Shown here piece after piece: positions 10,505 to 21,190 of a stretch of DNA of 64,000 nucleotides. Within the stretch, counting starts at the first letter, position 1; each line of letters opens with the position of its first letter. The notes under the pieces are model-generated. The model was not told the DNA's origin, ran no database searches, and saw nothing but the letters and a program-made list of their open reading frames with translations. A program made the translations under genes and the position numbers. The DNA comes from Nostoc sp. S4 (GTDB lineage Bacteria; Cyanobacteriota; Cyanobacteriia; Cyanobacteriales; Nostocaceae), in NCBI GenBank assembly GCA_029379225.1, contig JAQYWR010000008.1, forward strand, positions 62,001 through 126,000. Direction: 5' to 3'.

Positions 10505-12193
10505 ATGTCTCTGCATGAATATAAAGCCGGAAACACTTTCCCTGGTGTGATAGGACGAACAGTCGATCGCTCTAGTCCAGCTTGGCCAGAACCTTTGCGA
10601 GCCAAAGAAGGCACCCCAAACGTGCTATTTATCGTCTTCGATGATACAGGTTTTGGACAATTTGGCAGCTATGGAAGTCCCATCAAAACACCCAACCTAG
10701 ACGCATTAGCTGCCACTGGCTTGCGTTACAACAATCTACACACAACGGCCTTGTGTTCGCCCACCCGCTCTTGCCTTCTAACTGGGCGCAATCACCATTC
10801 CAACGCCATGTCCTGCATTACAGAAACGTCTACCGGTTATCCAGGTAGTAATGGAAATATTCCCTTTGAGAATGGATTTCTCTCGGAGATATTACTACAG
10901 AAGGGTTATAACACCTATGCGATCGGGAAATGGCATTTAACTCCCTCAGAGCAAATCTCTGCTGCTGGCCCCTACGATCGCTGGCCTCTCGGTCGCGGTT
11001 TTGAACGTTTTTATGGCTTTCTCGGAGGAGAAACCCACCAGTATTATCCAGATTTGGTTTATGATAACCACACCGTCAAGCCAGAAAAGACCCCTGCACA
11101 AGGCTACCATTTGACCGAAGACTTGGCAGACAAAGCAATTAGCTTCATCGCTGATGCCAAGCAAGTTGCCCCAAATAAACCCTTTTTCATGTATTTCTGT
11201 CCTGGGGCGATGCACGCCCCTCATCATGTGGCGAAAGAATGGGCTGATGCCTACGCCGGACAGTTTGATGATGGTTGGGAAGTATACAGGCAAAAGGTTT
11301 TTGCCCGTCAGCAGGGAATGGGGATCGTCCCCGCCGATGCCGAACTCTCCCGCCACGATCCCGACGTTTCCCACTGGGATACTCTCTCAGCCGCAGAAAA
11401 ACGGCTTTATGCCCGGATGATGGAAGTTTTTGCCGGCTTTTTAACCCATACTGACTACCACATCGGTCGTTTACTCGACTTCCTGAAAACCATCGGCGAG
11501 TTCGATAATACTATAATTATGCTCGTCTCAGACAATGGGGCAAGTTCTGAAGGTGGCCCCACTGGTTCAATTAATGAGAACCTGTTTTTTAACAATGTGC
11601 CAGAATCCCTAGAGGAAAATCTCAAGGCACTGGATAAGCTAGGGAGTGCAGAAACCTTCAACCATTATGCTTGGGGCTGGACTTGGGCAGGTAATACGCC
11701 TTTCCGTCGCTGGAAACGGGAAACCTATCGAGGTGGAATTAGCGACCCCTTGATAGTGCATTGGACTCAAGGCATTGAGGCAAAAGGCGAAATCCGTACT
11801 CAGTATGCCCATGCCATTGACTTAGTGCCAACAGTACTTGACCTACTAGAAATTGAACCACCAACAACTATCAGGGGTGTCACCCAATCCCCCATTGAAG
11901 GTGTTAGCTTTGCCCATACTTTTAATAATAAAAACGCGCCCACTAAGCACCTTACTCAGTATTTTGAGATGATGGGACATCGTTCTCTTTATCAGGATAG
12001 CTGGCGGGCGGTTTGTCCTTGGCCTGGCCCCTCATTTACAGAAGCAGATCGGTTTTTTGGTGCGCCTGTAACACCCGACTATGAACCGCCCTTCAAGTTT
12101 ACAGGCAAGATTCATAGCGTGATAGTGGATGTTAATGGAGATTTGATTCAAGACCGTGAAGCCGAAATGCGTGCCATAATGGCACGCCAGTAG
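10505..12193 (+). CDS. arylsulfatase (type I, Cys-type formylglycine motif)
   Basis: NVLFIVFDDTGFGQFGSYG, CSPTRSCLLTGRN sulfatase signature, GKWHLTP. Confidence 0.93.
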   Translation: MSLHEYKAGNTFPGVIGRTVDRSSPAWPEPLRAKEGTPNVLFIVFDDTGFGQFGSYGSPIKTPNLDALAATGLRYNNLHTTALCSPTRSCLLTGRNHHSNAMSCITETSTGYPGSNGNIPFENGFLSEILLQKGYNTYAIGKWHLTPSEQISAAGPYDRWPLGRGFERFYGFLGGETHQYYPDLVYDNHTVKPEKTPAQGYHLTEDLADKAISFIADAKQVAPNKPFFMYFCPGAMHAPHHVAKEWADAYAGQFDDGWEVYRQKVFARQQGMGIVPADAELSRHDPDVSHWDTLSAAEKRLYARMMEVFAGFLTHTDYHIGRLLDFLKTIGEFDNTIIMLVSDNGASSEGGPTGSINENLFFNNVPESLEENLKALDKLGSAETFNHYAWGWTWAGNTPFRRWKRETYRGGISDPLIVHWTQGIEAKGEIRTQYAHAIDLVPTVLDLLEIEPPTTIRGVTQSPIEGVSFAHTFNNKNAPTKHLTQYFEMMGHRSLYQDSWRAVCPWPGPSFTEADRFFGAPVTPDYEPPFKFTGKIHSVIVDVNGDLIQDREAEMRAIMARQ

Positions 12194-12341
12194 CAACAAG
12201 CAGTTCATGTTAGGGTTTAGACTTATGACTGGAGTTTAAACCAGAACATTGTTATCCGTCTTTTGTCACTTTCGGGAGAGAATAAACTACGATGCTTACA
12301 ACATAAGACTTTTACTAAAAACCTTGATTTGAAGCATTGAG

Positions 12342-14516
12342 TTAGATATTTATACTTTGGGGAATTTTGGAAGGTAGCAAGAACTTGTAAGGCATGATTC
12401 TTGTAAGATTCTTTCGGTTAATTTCTTTCTCAATAGCTCTGAGTTGCTCTTGAAAAGCCACCAGAGCTGAACTTATTTGGGGCTTGGATTTAAAGTGTGA
12501 TTTGGAGTATTGTCCTAGCTCTGTATAGTAAACTGAGCCAAGCAAATAACATACTTTAAGTTGGGTTTTGGCTTGTTCTAGTGAAGGCAGCATACTCATT
12601 AAATCCCCTGGCTGGTCAGGATTTGTCGGTGCTGGAGAGTAAATGGCTAGAGGAAAAGCAGGTGCATAGGTCATCAGTTCGCCTTGGGGAAAATTAACCG
12701 CAGCGTGTTGGGCGCTAGCAGTAAAAATGATTGTAGATACAGCGTCAATCAGATAATCTAGCGTTTTTATTGTACCTGAGGCATCTTCACCAAAATTCTG
12801 GAGGCGACCTCCTTGTTCGGAAATTAATTCCTTTGCCCAATTTTGTAAAGCTTGGTCTGCTAATAACTGTTGTCCAGTGGTATAGTAACTGCTCAAATAG
12901 GCACGTACCCATTGATGAATAGCATTCCAAATCAACAGTCCGTCATCTCGATAAGGATATTCAGGTAGTTGAGAAGTATTTTCAACACCGCGATTTACCA
13001 AAATATTGGGAAACATAGCATCGTTGAAATGATGCAAATAATCTTGAGCGCCTTCAACAGATAATTGGCGATCGCTCTCAATTGTACTAGCTAAAATTGC
13101 ATCTACTTCACGGCGATCGGCAACCAACATTTCATGAGCGCCGTAGTTGATTAATATAGTCCCCTCAAAGTGAGGTTCCAGTAAAATCCTTAAATGATGG
13201 TTTGCTGGTAATCGCCGCTTAGTAGCAATTACAAAAGGTTCGATAAATAAGTGAGTACGACCAAGATGGCTAACTAGTTCATGGTAGTTGCTATCAGCCA
13301 TTTGGACGATACTCTTAGCTATCATCCAGTTTTCACCATTGAGAGGTGTGAATACTGGCTGTTCGGGCTGACACTGAATAGCCACTGGTCTTAAAGACCG
13401 AGATGGGCTACCAGATGGTGGTACTGCAAATAACGCTAAAGGCGCATAGATATACTTTTGTTGTCTAGGAAAACTCCCATTTGGCATATTTTTCAACTTA
13501 GAATAATCAGCTTTATAGAGCCTACCTTCTCTTTTTGCTGCTTCCAGGGAGTCAGACATACCAATAATTTGCTGGTATTGTTCGTTAGTGATTTGTAAAG
13601 GTTGTTCTTGTTCTAAAACCTTTTGGAGCATGAGTGGATTTGGCCCAGCAACCTGCATGTAGGCAAAAACCAAATCCTCTTGAAACCTAGAGCTAATTTG
13701 CGGTAAAGGAATTTTTTTGAATAATTTATTATAATCCTCAAAGTTTGGCTCACTTCCAGATTCCTGTGTAGAAAATTCTACTTCTATAGGCGAGGATTGA
13801 GTAGTTTCTAATTCCAACAATTTAGCATCGGATTCAATAATTTTTTTGAAAGCGCGACTTAGGATGTCTGTTATTGAATCTTCTGGCTCAGATGATGGAG
13901 AAAAGTCTACATCTCCGGCATTTTCACCTAATTGATATAATTCAAATTGCTCGTCAATTTCCTGAAGTTGTTCCTCAAATTCTGAGATTTCATTAGTGTC
14001 AAATGACACAACATTTGATGGATCGGCAGCAATAATTTCTTCAGTTATTTGTTGAGTAATTGATGCCAAATTCAAAGCAACTGCTTCTAAATCTTGTTTA
14101 CTCTGTGCATCTTTTATTTGTTGCTCGATATCTTCTAAGCTTTGCACTTTACTGTTGAGCGTTAAACTATTGCTTTGGGCATCATCATCCAGTCCGTAAG
14201 ACACAAAATGTCTAAATAAATTCGGTAAATTCAGCTTACTTAAAGTATCATTTACCAAAATAAGTGTTAACTTTTGCGCTACTGAAAGTACCCAATTACA
14301 AGTGGGTAACTCTTGAATGGGTAGTTGTATTTTAATTATTGGTAATGAAGGAGCGCCTGTCATCGCCAGAGGCGGAATATAATTATAATTATATTCATAT
14401 TGCTTGTATTGCAATGAAGCTTTCCTAAGTTTTACCAGTTTGTATAAAAACACTAAAATGCTTTCTATATCTGATTTCGTTAGAGAAGAAGAGATGAGGT
14501 GAGAAGTTAAAGACAT
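12342..14516 (-). CDS. lipoxygenase with an N-terminal acidic insertion
   Basis: HLGRTH (H-x4-H), RRLPANH, YPYRDDGLLIWNAIHQWV, HAAVNFPQG iron-ligand region, C-terminal Ile (SINI). Confidence 0.9.
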   Translation of the reverse strand: MSLTSHLISSSLTKSDIESILVFLYKLVKLRKASLQYKQYEYNYNYIPPLAMTGAPSLPIIKIQLPIQELPTCNWVLSVAQKLTLILVNDTLSKLNLPNLFRHFVSYGLDDDAQSNSLTLNSKVQSLEDIEQQIKDAQSKQDLEAVALNLASITQQITEEIIAADPSNVVSFDTNEISEFEEQLQEIDEQFELYQLGENAGDVDFSPSSEPEDSITDILSRAFKKIIESDAKLLELETTQSSPIEVEFSTQESGSEPNFEDYNKLFKKIPLPQISSRFQEDLVFAYMQVAGPNPLMLQKVLEQEQPLQITNEQYQQIIGMSDSLEAAKREGRLYKADYSKLKNMPNGSFPRQQKYIYAPLALFAVPPSGSPSRSLRPVAIQCQPEQPVFTPLNGENWMIAKSIVQMADSNYHELVSHLGRTHLFIEPFVIATKRRLPANHHLRILLEPHFEGTILINYGAHEMLVADRREVDAILASTIESDRQLSVEGAQDYLHHFNDAMFPNILVNRGVENTSQLPEYPYRDDGLLIWNAIHQWVRAYLSSYYTTGQQLLADQALQNWAKELISEQGGRLQNFGEDASGTIKTLDYLIDAVSTIIFTASAQHAAVNFPQGELMTYAPAFPLAIYSPAPTNPDQPGDLMSMLPSLEQAKTQLKVCYLLGSVYYTELGQYSKSHFKSKPQISSALVAFQEQLRAIEKEINRKNLTRIMPYKFLLPSKIPQSINI

Positions 14517-14572
14517 ATTGGCTCCTATTTTTTCGTTTGAAAACTAAAATTTGCTATCTGTCAGGACTACCT

Positions 14573-14694
14573 ATAGCGGTTCTCAATTAAGTGGAACTTT
14601 TTTCTTATGGAATATTGCTCTTAATGCTTTCGGATTCCAGGATAAATTAGAGAATTCCATAAGATGGCTATTTTATAAAAGTGAGAACCGCTAT
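14573..14694. repeat. MITE-like element between P450 and lipoxygenase genes
   Basis: Perfect terminal IR ATAGCGGTTCTCA / TGAGAACCGCTAT with nested IR CTTATGGAAT / ATTCCATAAG. Confidence 0.6.
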
Positions 14695-14721
14695 CAGTCG
14701 TGACATCAAAATCAATTGTGG

Positions 14722-16041
14722 CTATTTGACAGATTTGACAACTTTTATTGGTAAGCTTTCAGGAAAGCCCCTATCTTTCGTCATTTTGCCTGCGATTTCC
14801 AGCTTGCCAAGAGGCAGCAGAACTTTGACTGCAAGAGGTATTTGTACTAAGGAAAAATATTTTCCAAAGCAGGTATGGATGCCGCTTTCAAAAAATAAGT
14901 AACTTTGTTGAGGACGGCCGACACGAAACTCAGTAGGTCTATCTATATGCGCTGGATCGTGCATTGCAGCCAAACTAGCTGAATAAATTAAAGTACCTGC
15001 TTTGATATGCGTTTCTCGCTCAGTTCCACCAGCCAAGGTATAGTCTTGTTTACACAAACGAAACAATCCTGTTCCTGGAGGGTTGAAACGCAAAGCTTCC
15101 CAAACATATGCAGCGATCGCTTCATCACTTTGCTGTTTGGCAGCCTCAATTGCTGCTGCTAAAATTGTGGGGCGCTTGAGCAAATCTACAACCGCTTTGA
15201 TAATTGCGATCGCTGTGAGGTCAATAGTCCCCATAAAAAATCCTAACAGACAATTACTGATTTCTCGATCGCTCATGTAAGTTGCAGGTATAGCTTGCAT
15301 TGTCAGCAATCTATCTAATACTGTTATTGCAGGCTGCTGTGGATTTTTCTTCAAGTATTCGTGGCGACGGGCAATCAAGTTATCGATTAAAGGTGCTGCT
15401 TCATCGTGAGCAGCAGCAGCCTCTTGTTTGACTTGGGGATCGTTAGGGATGTTAGCAAAGACGTCTCGAAATAGAGGCCGCGTCCATTGCACTATTTTTT
15501 CTGGAGAAATTTCTTCAAGCCCTAAATAGCGACGTATTGCCAGTGCAGGTAGCAACCGAGCATACTGGCTCACAAGGTCAAAAGTTTCGCTGGCGGCAAT
15601 TTTTTCTAAGAGTTTATGCGACTCTTCTACCACAATTTTATGGAAGTTATTGGCATCCTCTCTGGGAAAAGCTAGACGAAGAATAGATTTCTGCCGCTCA
15701 TACTCAGGTGAGTTATTCATACTCAAAAGAAAAGGCCCTATATCGCGCAGGACTTTATCTTTGAAGATGTCTATTGTAAATATTTCGTCATTATTAAAAA
15801 CCTCCATTACATCTGCGTAACGAGTGACTATTATAAAGGAAGGTGCCGCAAATATTGGTTGGCGATCGCGGAGTTCATTAAAAAAATCTAAAGGTGTTTC
15901 CTCCATCCACTTAGCTATTAACTGCGCTTTCATCTGGTTAGATTTCTCTAATTCAGAAAATTGATTACTAATATCTTGAAGCTGTTGGATAAAACTCTTA
16001 TTTTTCTGAGATAAACTTTCGGAATTTATTAGTGTAGTCAT
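14722..16041 (-). CDS. cytochrome P450
   Basis: FESGIHTCFGKYFS heme-thiolate motif; EALRF ExxR helix; noncanonical I-helix FFMGTIDLTAI. Confidence 0.9.
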   Translation of the reverse strand: MTTLINSESLSQKNKSFIQQLQDISNQFSELEKSNQMKAQLIAKWMEETPLDFFNELRDRQPIFAAPSFIIVTRYADVMEVFNNDEIFTIDIFKDKVLRDIGPFLLSMNNSPEYERQKSILRLAFPREDANNFHKIVVEESHKLLEKIAASETFDLVSQYARLLPALAIRRYLGLEEISPEKIVQWTRPLFRDVFANIPNDPQVKQEAAAAHDEAAPLIDNLIARRHEYLKKNPQQPAITVLDRLLTMQAIPATYMSDREISNCLLGFFMGTIDLTAIAIIKAVVDLLKRPTILAAAIEAAKQQSDEAIAAYVWEALRFNPPGTGLFRLCKQDYTLAGGTERETHIKAGTLIYSASLAAMHDPAHIDRPTEFRVGRPQQSYLFFESGIHTCFGKYFSLVQIPLAVKVLLPLGKLEIAGKMTKDRGFPESLPIKVVKSVK

Positions 16042-16266
16042 TGTTTATCAACTTGTTTCGTGGATAGCTATTTTGTAACATATAAAATTTAATTTGTCTT
16101 AAATTTAAAAATAAAATAAAAATTTTATACTATATAATTAAAGCTTGAAAATATTGAAGAAACTAATTTAATAAAATACACATTATTTGTTTACGATAAA
16201 TTGCTTTTTTAACATTACATACTTGATTAAACTTGAATGATAACTAGATTGGTTAAATTTAGCAGA

Positions 16267-19200
16267 TTATTGGGAAGTGCCGATCCTGTCACACAAATGC
16301 TTGTCATCTTCTGATATATCCTGGCTATATTTGAGATAATTCCGTGTAAAATCACAAGCACTATCCAGGAGAGGATTTAAAGTGAACTTATCTAAGTCCC
16401 AAACAATGATAGCCTTACTGACAGTAGTAATCAGAATTTTACTATTTCGACTAAATATTAGATTTGTCACAACTTGTTCATTTTTAAAAGTTAGCAATTC
16501 ATTTCCATTTAAATCCCAGAATTTAACAGTTTTATCATTACTGGCAGAGGCGAGGATTTTTCCATTTGGGGTGAAAGCAATACTATTAACTGCTCCTTTA
16601 TACCCTTTGAGGGTTCGCAACTCTTTACCATTTAAATCCCAGAATTTAATAGTTTTATCTTCACTTGCAGAGATGATAGTTTTACCATCGGGACTAAAAA
16701 TAACGCTATTGACATTTCCTTTATGTCCGATAAACGTTCGTAATTGATTACCATTTAAATCCCAGATTTTAATAGTATTGTCGTTACTGGCAGAGGCGAG
16801 GATTTTTCCATCTGGGCTAAAGGCTACGCTATTGACTGATTCTTTATGCCCTTTAAAAGTTTGTACTTCTTTACCATTTAAATTCCAGAGTCTAACAGTT
16901 TTGTCTTGACTCGCAGATGCCAAAGTTGTAGCATCTGGGCTAAAAACAAAACTTGTGATTTTTCCTTGATGTCCTGTGAGAGTTCGCAATTCCTTGCCAT
17001 TTAAATCCGAGAGTTGTAGGGTATTATCTTCATTATTAGTAGAGGCGAGGATTTTACCGTCAGGACTGAAGCTCGCTCTAGTCACACCACCTTTTTCAGT
17101 TTTAAAAGTTTGTAGTTGCTTATCTTTTAAATTCAAGAGTTTGATAATACCATTAATATCAGTATAGGCAAGAGTTTTATCGTCTGGACTCAAGGTAACT
17201 ATTGGGGTATAAATAGCATCACCATCCATTGAAATGCGTTTAAAGCTTAGCGGTTCCTTGCCATTTAAATCCCAGAGTTTGATAGTGCTGTCATAACTAG
17301 CAGAAGCCAGAGTTTTGCCATCTGGGCTAAAGGCAACACTTGTGATATTTTCCTGATGCCCTTTGAAGGTTGCTAATTCTTCGCCTTTTAAATTCTGGAG
17401 TTCAATGGTATTATCCTCAGTAGGAATAGCTAGAGTTTTACCATCGTGACTAAAAAAGACTCTTGTGATGTGATTGTTTATCTGTGTGAACTCGTCCAAC
17501 TCCTTGCCTTTTAAATTCCAGACTTTGACAATTTTGTCTTCACCAACAGTCGCCAGAGTTTGACCATTGGGGCTGAAAGTAATACTAGTGATATTTTCCT
17601 GATGCCCTTTGAAGGTTTGCAATTTTTTACCGTTTAAATCCCAGAGTTCGACAAGATGATTGCGATCGGCAATAGCCACGGTTTTACTATCGGGGCTGAA
17701 AACGATGCTGCCCTCAGTTCCAGTTCCCTCGTATTTAATCTTTTTTAGTTGCCGTGTATTTAAATTCAAGACGTTGACAGTATTATTTTGATTAGCAATC
17801 AGCAGGGTTTTAGCATCTGGACTGAAGACAATGCTTTTGACCTCTGTGTTCAAAGGAAAGGTTTTTAGGTTGCGGCCGTTTAAATCCCAGAGTTTGATCA
17901 GCCAGATAGTCTGATCGTGTACATTAGTAGGATCGGGAGTAGTAGCACTAACACTAGCTAGAGTTTTACCATCTCGACTGAAGACAACATTTTTAACCTC
18001 TTGTTTTTGATCCTGTTTGAAGGTTTGCAATTCCTTACCGTTTAAATCCCAAAGTTTAACAGTTCCGTCATCACTACCGGAGGCGAGAATTTTACCGTCT
18101 GGGCTGAAGACTACACTATTTACGCTACTTTGATGTCCAGTCAAATTATTGCGTTCTCTGATGCGATCGACTACTTTCTGCAATGCTTCTAGAACCAAGG
18201 GTTGGTTAAAGTTTTGCTGTCGCAAGATTTTTCCGGCTTTAATTCCTTGGACTAGTGCTTCCAAATCTTGATGGTAATCAGAGAGTGATAAGGAATATCG
18301 ACCTAAAGCCTCAGCCTTAGTTTTTTCAACTTGGTGTTTTTCAGATATAGCCATGAACCCCAAGCTAGCAGTCACAATCAAACCTACAATCGAGCTAGCA
18401 GCTACTCCCCAAGCTATCCTAATTTCTCGACGACGACGCGCTTCTTTTTCCTTTTGCTGGCGTCGGCGCAGTTCCATGCAAGCAGTAACATAATCAGCCT
18501 CTAACTGGTTGAGAAAGCTAGTATCTTTTGCCAACATCTGAGCATCTTCTAATCTTCCACCTCGATGTACCAAATAATTCTCGTCTTTTTGGTGCTTTTC
18601 CCACTCCAAAGCTGCTTGACGGATAGTTTCACGCAGTTGTAAATCGATTCGATTTTCATCTAACCATTTAAGCAACCGCGGCCAATAGCGAATTAAGGCT
18701 TCATGTGCAACTTCGACTTCTTGACGATTTGTAGACGAGTCTACACTCGTAACTACTAGTCGCGCCCCTTCACCAGCCAACTGCTGCACCAACTGTTTGG
18801 TACTTGCTAAATCACCACCGGCAGGTACTAATTCATCTAGCCAAACTCGCCGTCTGGTGTCGCGGCGTTTTTCTCCTTCCAAGGCGTTTTCATCCAAGCG
18901 GGTTAAGCGGATGAAGATATTCTTAACTTGGTCTTGTTCTGAGGCTGATAAAGTATTGTAAACATCATCGGCAGTTTGAGCGATCGCCATTTTTACACCG
19001 CCGATCGCTTCATACTCGACACACTGCAACCATCTACCATGTCGCCGCTTCCACATCTCCAACAATGCATGTTGCAGTAGTGGCATTGCTCCTGGTTCAC
19101 CTTGCACATCATCCAGAATCGAGTTGCTCAAGCCTGCTTCAAAGCGTAACCCAACTTGGGCAGCTTGCATTTCCATCGCTTTCCGCAATTCCCCTGCATC

Positions 19201-21042
19201 CATCGGGCCGATGAGTTTTTGCCTAACTTCCATCAAATCTTTTAAATTACGGTAAGTAGCACACTCACCCCAAAAATCTGCCCGCATTGTGACGATAACT
19301 TTTTGATATGGAATTAGGCTCAACAATTTTTCGATGAAAGTCACCCTCTCAGTTTGATCGGCACACAGAGTAAACAATTCCTCAAATTGGTCGATTACTA
19401 ATATTGAAGATTGCCCTTGGACTGAAGAAAGACTAGTTTGCAGTTTTTCTATGGGGTGAGAGCTTGGTGTCATGTATGCTAACTGCAAATCAGGTTGTTT
19501 TTCCTGTAGCAGCGGTATTAAACCCCCTAAAACTACTGATGACTTACCACTACCAGAAGCACCCAACACGGCTAAAAAGTTGTGTTCAGTCAACTTTTGT
19601 TGCAGTTGGGTAATGAGTTGTTCTCGCCCAAAGAAAAATTCGCGGTTTTCCACTCGGAAAGGATATAAGCCCCGGAACGGACAGCGAGAATCATAGATGG
19701 GTGGTTGTTGATCTAACGCCAGTGCGTTAAAGCTGAGGTCAAGTATTTCTTCACAGAGGTTATTTATCTCCTCTAATACCTGCTCTCGTTCCTGACGGGC
19801 TTGTTTGCTTAATGCTGCAACATCTGCCCCTAAGATGTTTTCTAGTTTCTGGGCAGGAATCTCGAATTTTGGTTGCAGTATTGGCGCTCTTTGTGGTAAT
19901 AATTCTCCTAGACGTTGTAAACCATGTTTGATTTCGGCGTTGCTTAGTTCGCGGTCGAGTTTGTCACTAAATAAGGGTCGCCCACCTAAGCGGCTAAACA
20001 ATGCTGGAACTGTAATATCACCGCGCTTTGCTAAAGCAGCTGTTGCTTCATGCAAAGCAGAGTCCACCTCTCCGGATGCTCTAAGTTGTTTATAAAAGTT
20101 CTCGATTAGGGTTTGGGCTGTTTTAATGGTGACTTTATCGGTCATTGCTACCACCGCAGGCATCCCCAAATCCCGGACTAATCTTTGCCCTAATCCTCCT
20201 AAAGACCCTTCTGCATCAGGACTAGCGCTCTCGCAAGTACAAAGAAAAGTAAAGTGCGGTAGCCCTTTAGCTCCACGTAATGGGCGCAACCGCTCTAGTA
20301 AGTGTGTCGCTGCGATCGCTTCTACTGTATTATCAGCTTTTGACCAGTAGACGACGGTTTCACCATTACTCTGTACTCTGCCATGACTGACAAAGTGCAG
20401 TATGGTGTACTGTTTATTGCGATCGCTCAGTTGGGTACACAGTTCGTCTATTGTCGGTAAACCAATGGCTCCGGGAACTGTTGCTAATACATCACAAGGT
20501 ATTTCCCCCAATGCAGACTTGACGCTATTAACGCTGGCTTCAACATCAAAGTCAGCTAATTTATATTTTTGGGAGTCGCTAGGACTAGCAACTAATACCA
20601 ACGCCCGCAAGTCTCGTCGCCCAATGGGGGGAAAGCGGCGGTCAGTGATTGCCGGAATGTAGAAAGAAAAGGGCACTCGTTGGTTTAGTGCTAATAACTC
20701 CCATTCCCCATCAATGGGAGCGCAGAGCTTTTCCCAGCGTAAAGTTCTTAATTCTAAATCTGATGCTTCAATAAAAAGCAACATTCTCAGTGCTTCCTCG
20801 CTTTCGCGCATAGCACCGACAAAGGCATCGCGTACATCATCTCGAAATAGCGTTTTTCCGAGTAATGTACCGTAGTCTTTGGGCTGTTTGAGAAAACTAA
20901 TTAGCTGCTGTAAATGTTCAGTAGTCAGTTCGAGAGTACCTTCCGAGCGCAATGGCAGGAGTTCGCCAAATCGGCTGTGTTCTACCACAATTGGCCAGTT
21001 ATTTCCTGATTTGCGTTGGATAGTAATCTCGAAGGTGTTCAT
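16267..21042 (-). CDS. CHAT protease - STAND/NACHT-type ATPase - TM - WD40 repeat protein (1591 aa)
   Basis: CHAT dyad region ILHFVSHGR and FLCTCESA; P-loop LGASGSGKSS; SILVIDQFEELF Walker B; many GHxxxVNSVxFSPDGKxLASxSxDxTxKxWDLNG repeats. Confidence 0.93.
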   Translation of the reverse strand: MNTFEITIQRKSGNNWPIVVEHSRFGELLPLRSEGTLELTTEHLQQLISFLKQPKDYGTLLGKTLFRDDVRDAFVGAMRESEEALRMLLFIEASDLELRTLRWEKLCAPIDGEWELLALNQRVPFSFYIPAITDRRFPPIGRRDLRALVLVASPSDSQKYKLADFDVEASVNSVKSALGEIPCDVLATVPGAIGLPTIDELCTQLSDRNKQYTILHFVSHGRVQSNGETVVYWSKADNTVEAIAATHLLERLRPLRGAKGLPHFTFLCTCESASPDAEGSLGGLGQRLVRDLGMPAVVAMTDKVTIKTAQTLIENFYKQLRASGEVDSALHEATAALAKRGDITVPALFSRLGGRPLFSDKLDRELSNAEIKHGLQRLGELLPQRAPILQPKFEIPAQKLENILGADVAALSKQARQEREQVLEEINNLCEEILDLSFNALALDQQPPIYDSRCPFRGLYPFRVENREFFFGREQLITQLQQKLTEHNFLAVLGASGSGKSSVVLGGLIPLLQEKQPDLQLAYMTPSSHPIEKLQTSLSSVQGQSSILVIDQFEELFTLCADQTERVTFIEKLLSLIPYQKVIVTMRADFWGECATYRNLKDLMEVRQKLIGPMDAGELRKAMEMQAAQVGLRFEAGLSNSILDDVQGEPGAMPLLQHALLEMWKRRHGRWLQCVEYEAIGGVKMAIAQTADDVYNTLSASEQDQVKNIFIRLTRLDENALEGEKRRDTRRRVWLDELVPAGGDLASTKQLVQQLAGEGARLVVTSVDSSTNRQEVEVAHEALIRYWPRLLKWLDENRIDLQLRETIRQAALEWEKHQKDENYLVHRGGRLEDAQMLAKDTSFLNQLEADYVTACMELRRRQQKEKEARRRREIRIAWGVAASSIVGLIVTASLGFMAISEKHQVEKTKAEALGRYSLSLSDYHQDLEALVQGIKAGKILRQQNFNQPLVLEALQKVVDRIRERNNLTGHQSSVNSVVFSPDGKILASGSDDGTVKLWDLNGKELQTFKQDQKQEVKNVVFSRDGKTLASVSATTPDPTNVHDQTIWLIKLWDLNGRNLKTFPLNTEVKSIVFSPDAKTLLIANQNNTVNVLNLNTRQLKKIKYEGTGTEGSIVFSPDSKTVAIADRNHLVELWDLNGKKLQTFKGHQENITSITFSPNGQTLATVGEDKIVKVWNLKGKELDEFTQINNHITRVFFSHDGKTLAIPTEDNTIELQNLKGEELATFKGHQENITSVAFSPDGKTLASASYDSTIKLWDLNGKEPLSFKRISMDGDAIYTPIVTLSPDDKTLAYTDINGIIKLLNLKDKQLQTFKTEKGGVTRASFSPDGKILASTNNEDNTLQLSDLNGKELRTLTGHQGKITSFVFSPDATTLASASQDKTVRLWNLNGKEVQTFKGHKESVNSVAFSPDGKILASASNDNTIKIWDLNGNQLRTFIGHKGNVNSVIFSPDGKTIISASEDKTIKFWDLNGKELRTLKGYKGAVNSIAFTPNGKILASASNDKTVKFWDLNGNELLTFKNEQVVTNLIFSRNSKILITTVSKAIIVWDLDKFTLNPLLDSACDFTRNYLKYSQDISEDDKHLCDRIGTSQ

Positions 21043-21190
21043 GATTCGGGAGATGAGGGAATGGGGAGATGGGGGAGATGGGGAGATGAGGAATTGGGAG
21101 ATGGGGAGATGGGGGAGATGAGGAAAAAATAATTTCTAACTTAATAGTCAACAGTCATCAGTCAACCGTTAACATTCAGCACTCCATGCC

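Noticed and set aside
21050-21125. GGGGAGATG repeats upstream of the CHAT gene; ORF 20879-21121 (+)
   Set aside because: Simple-sequence repeat; the ORF is antisense to a well-supported CDS and low complexity.
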